This document shows positions 26,283 through 36,529 of a DNA stretch of 64,000 nt, one piece after another (within the stretch, counting starts at the first letter, position 1; every line of letters starts with the position of its first letter). Below the pieces are notes generated by a model. The model was not told where the DNA came from, searched no databases, and saw only the letters and a list, made by a program, of their open reading frames with translations. The translations under genes were made by a program, and so were the position numbers. The stretch comes from Epiperipatus broadwayi (taxonomy: Eukaryota > Onychophora > Udeonychophora > Euonychophora > Peripatidae): NCBI GenBank assembly GCA_028023455.1, contig JAQFVV010000181.1, positions 688,001 through 752,000 of the forward strand, given 5' to 3'.

Positions 26283-26573
26283 TTATATGATGTGGATGTA
26301 ATAAATGGCATAGATATCCATTTTTTTATTATCTAAGGTAACATTGCAAACCCTCTTCTTCTTATTAAATGAATTTATTGTACATAAAATTTGGTTTTTA
26401 TCATAACCAACCTTTAAAAGTTCATTAGCAAAGAGTTCAATATTTAAGATTTTATTATTCCTATATTTACATAATTTATCATTGCGATGCAAAAACCATT
26501 TCAGATTTGCCATTTTATGTATCATTGGAACACGTGATTTAAAATAAATATATCTTCTCCAATAAAAATGCAA
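26283..26573 (-). pseudogene. Penelope-like element fragment: RT thumb/connector region
   Basis: The 96-codon frame contains HKMANLKWFLHRNDKLCKYRN and NELLKVGYDKNQI. This parallels the connector downstream of the RT in the PLE at 35.1 kb (HKLAGLQAFLYRN.. and DLLQAGYKLN..). No RT catalytic motif or GIY-YIG module is in this piece. It ends at 26,573, about 10 bp from a plus-strand PLE fragment. Confidence 0.7.
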
Positions 26574-26580
26574 AGAAGTA

Positions 26581-26914
26581 ATATAATTTATCAGATTTCA
26601 TATGGATGTAATAAATTATATATTGGTTAATTAAGATGTCTTGGGGAAAAAGATTAAAGGAGCATCAGTTATTATATAATCAGATTAAAAATAATGTAAA
26701 TAGTCAATTTAATACAGCTTCAGTATTCTTTAACCATGAAGAGACTTGTAATTATAGGTTTACATTTAATATTAATGAAATAAAAATATTAACGAAAGAA
26801 AGGAATTATAAAAAGAAAATTAAAGAGGCAATTTTAATAGATAAATATAAAGATAATGTTATTAATAAGCAAGTTGCAAATGCAGTCATACACAGCTTAT
26901 GGAAATTTACATAA
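26581..26914 (+). pseudogene. Penelope-like element fragment: GIY-YIG endonuclease C-terminal part
   Basis: One frame gives NIIYQISYGCNKLYIG, the start of a GIY-YIG domain. A stop and frameshift near 26,630 lead into the frame KRLKEHQLLYNQIKNN... with FNINEIKILTKERNYKKKIKEAILI, the terminal PLE helix containing the conserved Glu (KEAILI). The end HSLWKF is followed by a stop at 26,914. The fragment is divergent from the minus-strand PLE piece immediately to its left. Confidence 0.8.
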
Positions 26915-27127
26915 CATTAAAATTTGAAAATCATTTAAAGCTGATGACTTACTACATAATTGAAAGCACTACTAAAGAATTTAAAATATAATATTTTTTA
27001 CCATTAAATTGTTTATTTATATATTACATATAATATTTTTTATAACAGGTATTATACTTTTACATTATATATATAAAATACATATTTTGCAGGTTCATCC
27101 ATGTTAAAAACTTTTAATATTAATATA

Positions 27128-27173
27128 CTGACGTTTCGACTTGGTCACACAAGCCATCCACAGAGTTATAAAA
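27128..27173 (-). ncRNA. PLE-associated hammerhead-like motif
   Basis: Minus strand: ACU, core-like CUGUGGA, one U, then stem II GGCUUG-UGUGAC-CAAGUC. GAAAC and GUC follow with minimal stem III, then AGU pairing with ACU. GAAACGUC with a one- or two-pair stem III is the form described for PLE hammerheads. The core has a change at A6 and an extra U before stem II, so activity is doubtful. It lies about 85 bp downstream of the PLE stop codon, where PLE terminal ribozymes are expected. Confidence 0.55.
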
Positions 27174-27256
27174 GGTAGAAAGATGGTTGTAGAGGCGCTA
27201 CAATCACTGATTTGAATAAAATGTTAAAATTCCACCAATAGCAAAAAATGTTAAAT

Positions 27257-27770
27257 TTAGGAATGTTTTTTAAAAAAATCTTTCCAAATAGGAGGAAGTT
27301 TACATGTATCATCTCGCTTATTGATACAATCTGGCCTTTTAAGTATCTCAATGGCTTCTCTAATTTTGCATTGGTAGAGATTATCACATCTGGATATGAT
27401 CCTGGTACTAGAAAAATCAATTTTATGACCTGAATCTATAGTATGGAGTGAGAGTGCTGATGATGATGAGTGTTGTTTAACTGCATTAGCATGCTCATCT
27501 TTCCTAACACTGATGCGACGATTACTCATACCTATGTAAGAAGCTTTACAATTTTTACATGAGATTTGATAGACACCATGAGATTGAAGAGGGATTGAAT
27601 CCTTAGGCTTGGTTATTATATTGCTGATCTTTTGATGAGCAGAAAATGCTGTATCTATATTATAGCATTTTAATATACGTCCGATACTGTCTGTAGTTCC
27701 TTTTACATATGGAACACAAATCCTAATAGCTGATTTATCATCTTTTTGTTTCCTATTTTGTCTATTTTGG
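27257..27770 (-). pseudogene. Penelope-like element fragment: GIY-YIG endonuclease
   Basis: Open for about 170 codons; there is no Met at the left edge because the element is truncated there. In order: DDKSAIRICVPYVKGTTDSI, then KPKDSIPLQSHGVYQISCKNCK with the CxxC pair, then the ASYIGMSNR half of GIY-YIG. Arg/Glu/His positions follow in RKDEHANAVKQH, then HTIDSGHKIDF, and the C-terminal KIREAIEILKRPDCINKRDD helix with the conserved Glu. It ends at a normal stop after WKDFFKKHS. The endonuclease looks uninterrupted, but the whole RT is missing. A hammerhead-like motif lies just downstream. Confidence 0.88.
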
Positions 27771-27773
27771 GCT

Positions 27774-28024
27774 TATTGCCTTTTTATCACTATAATTATT
27801 GCATACATAATATATCATGTGGGAGAAAAGATATTATACCATAACATGTTTTTTAAGAAAAAAAAGATATATTACAGCAAATAAATTTAAAACTTTTTAT
27901 AGTAGTATTCTTTTTGTTGTTGTTGGTTTTTTAAAATTTAGTTACTGTATAATAATATTACTGTTTTTATGTAGTTTTTATCACAGTATCACCATTTCTT
28001 ATACTTGCTCTTAACTATTACTAA
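27774..28024. other. AT-rich noncoding DNA
   Basis: Nothing identifiable; the 65-codon ORF here has no recognisable feature. Confidence 0.5.
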
Positions 28025-28228
28025 AAAAGGCAAAACTCTCCCTCAGTATCCTAAGCGCTTTCAGATCCAAAGTTCTTCACTGATGAAAGCCACAAGATGG
28101 AAACTAGTCTGGGGATATTGGATGAGTAGGCATTAGATAGGGATTTTATGCACAAGCCTTCTGGCATCCATTGATTACTCTGGCTTGCACTGAGTGGCAC
28201 TACTGTATAGTGAGTTTTGCCAGTTTTT
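28025..28228 (+). repeat. Family A element, single-arm copy
   Basis: aaaggcaaaactctccc, then the ribozyme region, then ggggatattggatgagtagg through ggcatccattgattactctg and agtggcactactgtatagtg. This is the right-arm orientation only; the inverted left arm is reduced to about 25 bp. Confidence 0.75.
28074..28117 (+). ncRNA. Hammerhead motif with broken stem II (family A)
   Basis: The core CUGAUGA (28,080-28,086), GAAA (28,100-28,103), ACUAGU stem III, GUC and the 6-bp stem I UUCUUCA/UGGGGAU are present. Stem II reads AAGC...GAUG instead of GGCC...GGCC-type pairing and does not close. Confidence 0.5.
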
Positions 28229-28492
28229 TTATATTGTTTAAGTTGTTCAAATATTGTGTTAATAAACTATAGTAATTAATAAAATATACATAATTAATGA
28301 AACATATTAGTATTTATAAAATAATATTGCATTAATTAAATGGATTTTTGTTCTAGTTTATATAAAAATAATAGTTTGTCGATTTATTTATGTAATTGTG
28401 AATTAAAAAAAGAAGTAACTCGTTTAATAATACATTATTTTAATCTAAAATCTCAAATTTTATAAATATACATATACTATTAAATATACAAA

Positions 28493-28790
28493 TTAAAAAG
28501 TGTATGAAACACTTGAACGGGAAGCTATAACGATTCCATAAATTATTATACGCTTAGCGCTTTCAAGGCCATTTGCCTCATATTCATAGTGGTAATGCGA
28601 GATGCAGAACGAGGAAATAGGGCAAGGAAACAAAACGATATGCAAAACGTATGCAAATGAGCTAGATAGTCCAATGTTTGGATATGTCAAAGCAGGTGTC
28701 CCATCTATTGATAGAGTTATTATGAATATGAGGCAAATGGCCTTGAAAGCGATAGCTTCTCGTACAAGTGTTTCATACGCTTTTTAATTT
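28493..28790. repeat. Penelope-like element 3' terminus in palindromic arrangement
   Basis: On the minus strand, 28,717-28,497 reproduces the last codons and 3' UTR of the PLE at 34.4-35.2 kb, beginning at the INR-DTC-FDISKHWTI end. On the plus strand, 28,718-28,787 repeats the last about 70 bp (atgaatatgaggcaaatgg to gtgtttcatacgct) in inverted orientation. The two ends thus form terminal inverted copies of the same PLE tail around a short centre. PLE 3' ends are often found as partial inverted copies. Confidence 0.75.
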
Positions 28791-30115
28791 GAATATTAAA
28801 TTATCGAGTGAGAAGTTTAAAATCTTTCATATATTATTAAGAAAAGAGCCCATGCTTAATCTTTCAACCAAACTAACTCTCTGTATATAGATGCACATAC
28901 AAAAGTAATTTTGATTGATATAAAAATTCTTCTCAAGAATTATACAATGTTTCTTCAGCTCCCAAAATTCTAATTATATTGAGATTTGGAGCAATTAATA
29001 AATATGCAATAAAATAGATATTCATAGAAATCTTTATTTTAATTATACAAAAATAATATTGAAACACAATTAAATTTTTATTAAAAGCAAAAATTGTCTT
29101 ATTAGTAGTACCTACATTGGACGCAATATTGCCCTGAAATGTTAATGATAGTTGTTAACATACTTCAAACTACCGTGAAGAAAGGAATCATTATAAATGA
29201 CTGTTTATATGATTGCTAGAAGCCAATATTGATTTCCCAGCTCATTCAATTTACTTATATCTTCTATAAATTTTAAAATTAACAAGTTATTATAGAATGG
29301 CAAAATAAATATAATATTTAGCATATACTTACAAAAAAAATTGAAGCTTTGATTTTATATCAGAATTCTCCTTATGCAAATTAATATTTGATATATTTTA
29401 ATTTTAAATGTATTCAAAAATATTGTCTTATCACTTGATAATTTGCATATTTTTAGAATGTTTTGATATCTATAAAAAAAGAATAACTGGTTTATTTTTT
29501 CTAAGATAGAATATATAAGATTTTATTAGATAGTTATTTTACTTTTTTCATAAATATCTTGCCTTTGTAAGTTATTTGTATTTAATTTTAGGAATATATA
29601 TAAATTTCCACATAGAATATTAATATAAAAAGTTATGTGTTTTTCTTAGTTGTCTTTATTATGCAAAAAAAAAAAATACTTCATCTGATTAAACTTGTTA
29701 TAAAAACTATAGATATTTATGCATGTGGAAAAATTTTCATCATTTGTGGGTAATCTACTTATAGTTTTATAACTTTTTTTTAATAGTATATTTTATATAA
29801 GTTATTACTATCAGATTTTTTTCATATATCTTTGTGAGATTTTCTGCTTTTAATTTTTTATCTGTAAAATAATTTACATCAAAAATAAATTTTTTGAAGT
29901 ACCAAAAATCCAATATTTAAATCACTAAACATCACATGATCACCATTTTTTCAACCCACTATTTTTCAACAATTATTTTCATATCAGTTTGTAATTTACC
30001 AATGTAAAAAGTTATTAAAATTATTATGTAACTTAAATATTTTAGGCTGATTATTTATAACCCATAATAATTTATAATCATTAATTTATAAAATATGAAT
30101 TTTTTTTGCAGTACA
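28791..30115. other. AT-rich noncoding DNA
   Basis: No gene. 29,930-29,960 carries only the outer signature phrase catcacatgatcaccat of family A. Confidence 0.55.
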
Positions 30116-30119
30116 GGCT

Positions 30120-30650
30120 TTTTTTATACCTGCACTTATATATGTAATATATAGGGTGTTTGAACTCAGACTTTCACACAACACTCAACCATCTATGCTA
30201 TCTTATACCACTGATACACTTGATCACACACTTGTTGAAAAGATAAATAATTATCAATATACTACGTATTTTGTGCTACTCGTTAATTGGTCCAGATTAT
30301 CATCTCCACACATATATACAATCAAAGCTCAGCTTATATTAAGATAGCCAATCTTCATACTTTAATGGGCAGGCGTCAAACCACTCCACCCCACAATTCT
30401 TCAGCCATCCATTTCATTGAAAATCTGATGATGGAATGCTCAAAGCCCATTTTAGTGCCATCCTACCCATGTTGGCCACAAGTTACAGGGGCATCAAACC
30501 ACTCCACCCCACAACTCTTCAACCGTCCATTTCATTGAAAATCTGATGATGGAATGCTCAAAACCCACCTTAGTGCCAACCTTCTCATCCTACCCATTTT
30601 GACCACAAGTCACTCTGACCCCTCCTGTACAGGGCATAATCCATCATTAA
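30120..30650 (-). repeat. Dispersed R1-family monomer with an internal duplication
   Basis: It aligns with one unit of the 20.3-21.5 kb array from gaactcagactttcacaca to gtacagggcataatcca. The phrase ccactccaccccaca..cttcagccatcc through gatgatggaatgctcaaa occurs twice (about 30,385 and 30,500), a direct duplication of about 115 bp. The hammerhead site (minus, 30,246-30,305) has lost its core: UUAACGA replaces CUGAUGA and GAAA is AAAA. Confidence 0.75.
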
Positions 30651-31790
30651 TTTATAGTAAAAAATCGAATTAATTTATTTTTATTCTTACGTCTTTTGTA
30701 AAAATATTAAACCGTAAAGATTTTAAAAACAACTTTTTGATAACATCTTGGCAGATGTTTATTAATTCATTTGTTTCATTATTTAAGTAAATGAGTATTT
30801 TATGACCTTCAAAGTGAGAAGCCATTCAGTTAATTGTTTCTATATTTAGATTTAAATTAATGAATTTGTTTATTAATACTTTATGACAGATTAATCAAAT
30901 GCTAGAGGAAAGTTCCAAAGATAATAATATATATCAGAGATAAATAAATCGGACTAACAATTATCATCATTCTATGCTAAATATATTGTTACTACATAGT
31001 ATTTGTTTATTTAAAATGTTTTTTTAAATAAAACAATAATTAAATTCTATAAAGACACACCATTTTTAATTTAACATGTAGAATTGGAATCATTTTAAAT
31101 AGATTTTCTAATGTTTTTCATACATTTATTTTTCCATTATTTTAAACATTATAATTACACAAAATTACAATATTCCAATTAAAACGTGTTAAAGTTTGCT
31201 CAAGATAATCGAAAATATATGTACTGATGAGAAAATTCATTAACGCTATCAAAGTTATTTTTAATAAATCATATATTTCATTTTTACGAAGACAGCAAAT
31301 TGTTTGACACTTTCCATTTCTTAAATATATATTTACTTTGCTTTTCTAAGATAAATTATTTATATAAAAAATAAAACACATACAAAATTCATAAATCAAT
31401 TTTGAAGTGTAAATGATTGGGGGGGGGGGTTTAACGTTGTAGCTTTCAATATTTTTTTTTATTTGTTAACAACAAAAAAAAAACGAGGATTTGTAGTTGT
31501 TCTTTTGTAAATTTACAAAACAGATTTTAAATATACAAAGTAAATGAAAAATGTATTGTATTTATTTTTATAAGTTATTTTTTCAAAAACTGTATTAAAA
31601 CTTCATTCTTTATATGTAAGAATAAAAAACCCAGCGAGGGAAAAATTAATTAATAACAACTATTTGAAATACCAAGGTACAGGGCCGAGCCACAGTGTTT
31701 AATTAAAATTTAAGCTCCAGAATTTCTGACTTCTCCCCACATACTTTAAACATGAAGATAAGACATATAAAAAAATCCTAATAACTCTCA
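30651..31790. other. AT-rich noncoding DNA
   Basis: No gene. A run of about ten G lies at 31,421-31,430. Confidence 0.55.
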
Positions 31791-31945
31791 AAATATCACA
31801 TGATCACCATTTCTTATGCTAGCACATATGTTATTAAAACAGGCAAAACTATCCATACAGTAGTGCCACTCAGTGCCAACCAGAGTAATCATTGGATACC
31901 AGAAGGCTTGTGCATAAAATCCCTATCTAATGCCTACTCATCCAA

Positions 31946-31990
31946 TATCCCCAGAATAGTTTCTGGTTTGTGGCCTTAGTCAGTGAGGAG
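31946..31990 (-). ncRNA. Degenerate hammerhead (family A, left arm)
   Basis: Stem I, stem II and GAAA are recognisable. The core reads CUGACUA and the cleavage triplet UUC, so it is probably inactive. Confidence 0.45.
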
Positions 31991-32011
31991 CTTTGTATTT
32001 GAGAGCACTGT

Positions 32012-32053
32012 ACCTCACTGATGAAGGTCACAAGCCAGAAACTAGTCTGGCTA
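32012..32053 (+). ncRNA. Hammerhead candidate (family A, right arm)
   Basis: The core CUGAUGA (32,018-32,024), stem II GGU-CACAA-GCC, GAAA (32,038-32,041), ACUAGU and GUC are intact. Stem I keeps only three clear pairs (UCA/UGG side), so it is weak. Confidence 0.6.
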
Positions 32054-32284
32054 TATTGGATGAGTAGGCATTACATAGGAATTTTATGCACAAGCCTTCT
32101 GGCATCCATTGATTATTCTGGTTGGCACCGAGTGGCACTACTGTGGAAAGTTTTGCCTGTTTTAACTCTCAAAATACATTTTAATTAAGAGTACAGAAAT
32201 TATGACACTTGAAAATGATAAGGACATGTACTGATTCAGCATTAAAGTTATCGTAAAAGTCTCATATTTTTTAAAAACATGAAA

Positions 32285-32472
32285 GATATCATCAACCATT
32301 ATCAATCCATTTCAGGATGAAGGTCTCTCCAAGTTCAATCTATTTTCTCTGATATTTAGTTTCTCTTTTCCACATCATCCCTGCACATTTTCTTATGTTG
32401 TCCATCTATCTCACATGTGGTCGCTTTCTGGATCTTTTACAATCTCTTGGAATCCAGTTTATTGGCTTTTTA
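32285..32472 (-). pseudogene. RTE-type LINE 3' end, heavily truncated
   Basis: The minus strand matches the last about 185 bp of the RTE copies at 15.5 and 46.1 kb: the PRDCK.RPRK region, the VRWMD..RKCA region and the CTTGGAGAGACCTTCATCCTG end. It terminates in the CAACCATTATCAATCC context that precedes the TGATGA tail. Only a short tail was inserted. Confidence 0.8.
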
Positions 32473-33300
32473 CCTCCGAATTTAAGATCAAGAAACATGA
32501 TGGGTTTTTTTTCTCAGTTGCCTGATATTGTTTGTCTAAAAAAGATATACCACATGGAAAAAGAAAAATAAAGTTCAGTTATTCTATGTTTATATTTAAT
32601 TAAAAATAGATATATTGATTTTAACTGTGTTTTAAAATTTATATCTGTTTAGGGGTAATCTGTAGTTTAATAATTGTTTAGGAGTAATTATTAATGATGT
32701 ATCTAAACTAATTGGTGTCAATTTTGTATACGTATAATATCAAATTATAAAAATTTAAAATTGACAAATAATAAAAAAATGATGATGTCATATTTACAAA
32801 ATTGTAATCTGGATCAACTGAAGAATGCTTTCTGCATTAAGGTTCAAGGTTTGTCACTCTATTAGAGCACCATAATGAAATTGATTACCTTTATAGAACT
32901 TTTATGGTTCTGTAAACTGCACTAAACAGTCACAGAATCTGCTTTGACAATTACAGAATTTTATTTTAAGAGATTAAATTATTTTGATGTGATTGACTCC
33001 TGCCAACTTTTTTATAATCAAAACATTGTAAAATCATGGTAAGTCTTTGGTTACTATTCATCTATGTTCAGAAGCAATCTACTAAAAATATTTTTTTGTA
33101 ATAGTTAGCAATAACACTCCATGAACATTTCTGCTGTCTTTTCTATATTCTTTACTTTTATCAGCTGTCAAAATCAGAAATCTTTTTTATTTTCAATTAT
33201 AAAGAGTTCTTTAATTTTTAGTATATAACATTTTTGTCTAAATGTGAATGAGTAGATAGTATGAATATCATATTAAAAGTCATTACCTCAATATTTATCT
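32473..33300. other. AT-rich noncoding DNA
   Basis: Nothing identifiable. Confidence 0.55.
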
Positions 33301-33304
33301 CTGA

Positions 33305-33515
33305 AGTAAAACTCTTCATACAGTAGTGCTACTCAGTGCAAGCCAAAGTAATCAATAGATGCAGGAAGGTTTGTGCATAAAATCTAGTAGACACTAGATA
33401 GGGATACTAGATAGTGTCTACTAGATTTTATGCACAAACCTTCCTGTATCCATTGATTACTCTGGCTTATATTTAGTAGCACTATTGTATGGATAGTTTT
33501 GCCTCTGTAAAAAAC
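33305..33515. repeat. Family A foldback, ribozyme-less short copy
   Basis: The arms (actcttcatacagtagtgct..gcaggaaggtttgtgcataa and the inverse) meet at about 33,400. Only tagtagacactagatagg lies between them; the ribozyme segment has been deleted. The arms remain clearly paired. Confidence 0.7.
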
Positions 33516-34078
33516 AGCATGTGTAAGCATAAAGAACAATGATCGTGTGATGGTTGATGGTTTAATATTTATCTCATTAGTCAAAAAGTAATCAAGATAT
33601 TTTTTTTAGATATTCAAAATATCATCATTATCATATAAAAAAAGTTCTATTTATAAATTTCATAGGTTCATAAAATTGCTTTTTAAGTCAATATATTACT
33701 TTCAAAAGCAACCACAATATGTAATGTCTGTATGTCTTTAAGTTTTAATCTACTAAATATGTTGAACTTCTTTTAATTTTCAACATATTTTAGAAAGTTT
33801 CACATTTAATTTATTATTCTGTAAAACAGAAAATACAATATAATTCCTTTTAATGAAGTTACTATTTTGAGATAACCAGTTAGAATTTTTGTTTTAGAGA
33901 ACCCAAGAATAGAATTACTTGTACCTACAATATTTTCTCTTTAAAAAGTCCATGCCTTCCCAATATTACAATTTCAAAATCTCAAATGAACTACATTAGT
34001 GCTTAATAACTGCTGAAATTTAGTATATTTTTAAAAAAATAATTATCAATTTTTTTAATGAATATGATTGAAATAGAC
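33516..34078. other. AT-rich noncoding DNA
   Basis: Nothing identifiable. Confidence 0.5.
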
Positions 34079-34275
34079 AAGGCAAAACTCTTCATACCAG
34101 AGTAATCAATGGATTCCAGAAGGCTTGTGCATAAAATCCCTATCTAGTGCCTACTCATCCAATATCCCCAGACTAGTTTCTGGCTTGTGGCCTTCATCAG
34201 TGAGGAACTTTGGATCTGACAGCACTGCACCTAGATCTTAGTATGAGATGGTGATCATGTGATGCTTAATGATTG
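34079..34275 (-). repeat. Family A single-arm copy with intact ribozyme
   Basis: aaggcaaaactcttcatacc to ccaatatccccagac, then the ribozyme, then actttggatctgacagcact and the inverted outer signature atggtgatcatgtgatg. It has one arm plus the opposite terminus, so the second arm is mostly deleted. Confidence 0.75.
34164..34207 (-). ncRNA. Type I hammerhead ribozyme candidate (family A), core intact
   Basis: Minus strand: UUCCUCA, CUGAUGA (34,194-34,200), A-GGC-CACAA-GCC-A stem II, GAAA, ACUAGU, GUC and UGGGGAU. Stem I pairs over 6-7 bp. The outermost stem II position is A-A instead of the U-A of the 19.35-kb copy. All catalytic positions are present. Predicted cleavage lies between 34,171 and 34,170. 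Confidence 0.7.
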
Positions 34276-34371
34276 CAATAATTATTTTTTATATCAATTA
34301 TTATTTTAAATTTAGAATATACTCTCTGTCATATATTTTCTTTTACATTTTGATATACAAAATTAACAAAG

Positions 34372-35220
34372 CGTATGCCACACTTGAATGAGAAGCTATA
34401 AAGATACGCAGAAATTATTACACGCTAAGTGCTTTCGAGGTCTTTTGCCTCATATTCATAGCGGTACTGTGAGCTGCAGAATGAAAAAATAGGGCAAGGG
34501 AAACAAAACAGTATGCAAAGCATATGCAAATGAACTAGATAGTCCAATGTTTGGAGATGTCAAAGCAGGTATCTCGTCTATTGATGGAGTTATTATTGCC
34601 ATTAATAAAATTTGCTTCTCTGATTTTCCGCTTGATGTCATTTTTCTCAATACAGACTATTTTAGGGCTGGAAGATTCAAACAAATGTCCTGTCTTCTTG
34701 GAATGCTCTAAAAATGTTGATGAATTATCATTGTTTTTCATAGCTCTATTATATGTATATCTGTGTTGTGCTGTCCTGTTGATTATGCCTGCCTTGGTTT
34801 CTCCAAAATAAATGGCCTGGCAACCAGGTTGTGGGCAAGCTATGCTGTAAACGACATGGGGAGTCTGAGAAGGTTCAATTTTGTCCTTAGAGTTATTGAT
34901 TAGACGATTAGTGCATGGGGGTGTATGAAAGCTAATTTTAAATTTATTGGCCAAAACCTTGATTAATTGATAGGAGATTTTAGGTATGTGGGGAAGAGTA
35001 ATATATGGAAGTTTAATATTGTTTTTATTGTCAGTGATTTTCCTATAAAATTGTTTGATTTTATTGTTAATAGTGTTGAGTTTATAGCCTGCTTGTAGTA
35101 GGTCTTTGGTGTAAAGATGTATATTATTCTTTCTATCTGCCTCAAACTTGCACAGCTGCATATTTCTATATAAAAATGCTTGCAGGCCTGCCAATTTGTG
35201 AGAGCTTGGAGAGTTGGAGT
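34372..35220 (-). pseudogene. Penelope-like element: RT connector and complete GIY-YIG endonuclease with 3' UTR
   Basis: The frame of 219 codons runs from the Met at 35,194 to the stop at 34,535; homology extends slightly upstream (SHKLAGLQAF). Residues 1-110 are the connector after the RT thumb. The GIY-YIG module follows: VVYSIAC (114-120), CPQPGC zinc-binding-like cysteines at 120 and 125, IYFGETK (128-134), Arg140 and His144, FLEHSKKTGH (161-170), and the terminal KRKIREANFI helix with the conserved Glu193. The frame ends FDISKHWTI. The RT domain is missing (5' truncation), so it is not autonomous, but the endonuclease shows no disruption. The 3' UTR (34,534-34,372) matches the palindrome at 28.5 kb. 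Confidence 0.88.
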
Positions 35221-35508
35221 GTGGGTGTATAAAGCCTCTGACTTTTTAAGTTATAATGCACATCATTAGATGTTATTATTTGAAGAATGGGTGCTCAAAA
35301 TTTTTTTATAACAATTTTTGTGCCTAAACAAAATATTTGCACATTCAATAAATGTGAAAATTTCAATATTAGCAGATCATTTTAGATTATAGCACCAATA
35401 TTAAAATCTTCTCATATCTTTACCTATTTTTTTATTGATTTTATCAATATATGCATTATAATGTCCAAGAAGAAAAAATATTACCATACAATACTAAATC
35501 ATCATGCA
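35221..35508. other. AT-rich noncoding DNA
   Basis: Nothing identifiable. Confidence 0.45.
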
Positions 35509-35510
35509 CA

Positions 35511-35765
35511 TTGCTACTGTTACATAATGCTTTATTTACCACCCTCTTTTACAGTTTACAGTTTCGATTGCCCCAGCAATCTTCTTCAGAACTTTATATC
35601 TCCTAATCTCAACTGTAAAAGAGGGTGGTAAATAAAGCATTGTGTAACAGTAGTAAAGTGCATGGATGATTTAGTATGATGTGGTATACATTTGGCAGTG
35701 CAATAAAAAAGAGTAGTTATTATACTTCTTGAAGAAGAAATATTAGTATTATGGATATAATAATA
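35511..35765. repeat. Family D palindromic repeat, clean copy
   Basis: tactgttacataatgcttta...cttttacagtt (35,516-35,557) is inverted at 35,611-35,651 with very few mismatches and brackets a central hairpin. The outer part (35,655-35,745) shares phrases with the flank of the 18.65-kb copy. Confidence 0.75.
35550..35594 (-). ncRNA. Hammerhead-like motif (family D)
   Basis: Minus strand: AGUU, CUGAAGA, one extra A, stem II GAUUGC-UGGG-GCAAUC (6 perfect pairs), GAAA, then ACUGU with a GUA triplet and AACU. AGUU/AACU forms stem I. Stem III would be a two-pair stem with an impossible one-base loop, so it could only work in a dimer. The inserted A after the core is unusual. Similar at 18.7 kb. Confidence 0.45.
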
Positions 35766-36528
35766 TTATCCAGCAGAAAAATAGAGCTTTTTTCTTTGGA
35801 ATTCTCTGATTCAAATGCTGGAATAAAGGTATTGATAAAATGGATGCAGATTCCATTGCACATATTAAGTTTTAATGTTAGTAGTCATTTATTTATATAC
35901 TAATAATTTTAAGAATAGAAAATATCAAAGTGGATCTCACAGAGCAGTTTGTTTAATATATGATGATTTTCTAAATAAAACTTGTAAGTATATACTTTTT
36001 TAATTAAATATTCCTCCTCTATATGATGGGTTTTACTGAAATTAATTATATCCAATTTCACTTTCTTAGCTGCAAGTGCTATCTTTTATTCAGGTTTTAG
36101 AGAGTTTATATCAAATAAAATTTTATGACCTGTGTATCTATAAGTATATAAAATTGTAAATATTTTTCTTTATTATTATATCTTGTACAACTTTTTCAAA
36201 TACTGACTTTACATATATTTTTAGAAAAAAAAGAATTAGCTATTTGATTGAGCCAGATTTTATAAGATAGGCCCTTTTTAAATCAATTTTATTAGATCCC
36301 TTCTATTTACATGACAGGCAGAAAGATCCTTAAATATTGCAATTAGCAAACTTGTTTCTTATGTCTCCTTTTTTACTTTTCACCTTGAAATAATTATAAA
36401 AGAAGTTTTCACATTTGAATGAGATATTTAAAGATTATTTTGCACATTTCTGTATGTAATGATAAATAATACTAAATATAAAATCATGTGATTATCAGCA
36501 ATTTATTAGTAGTCAAACTGCTCTTTAG
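35766..36528. other. AT-rich noncoding DNA
   Basis: Nothing identifiable. Confidence 0.5.
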
Positions 36529-36529
36529 T

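Larger units (their letters stand above)
31795..32168. repeat. Family A foldback element with two hammerhead copies
   Basis: Complete arms from the catgatcacc signature and aggcaaaact to the inverse gttttgcctg. Unlike the 19.3-kb copy, both arms keep a ribozyme-like centre facing outward on opposite strands: 31,946-31,990 minus and 32,012-32,053 plus. About 20 bp of spacer separate them. Confidence 0.8.

Noticed and set aside
28540-28590. GAGGCAAAUGGCCUUGAAAGC in the PLE tail (also at 34.43 kb) as another hammerhead
   Set aside because: It has GAAA and a self-complementary AGCGCU, but no CUGANGA core in any of the three copies (AUGAAUAUGA instead), so it does not meet the motif.
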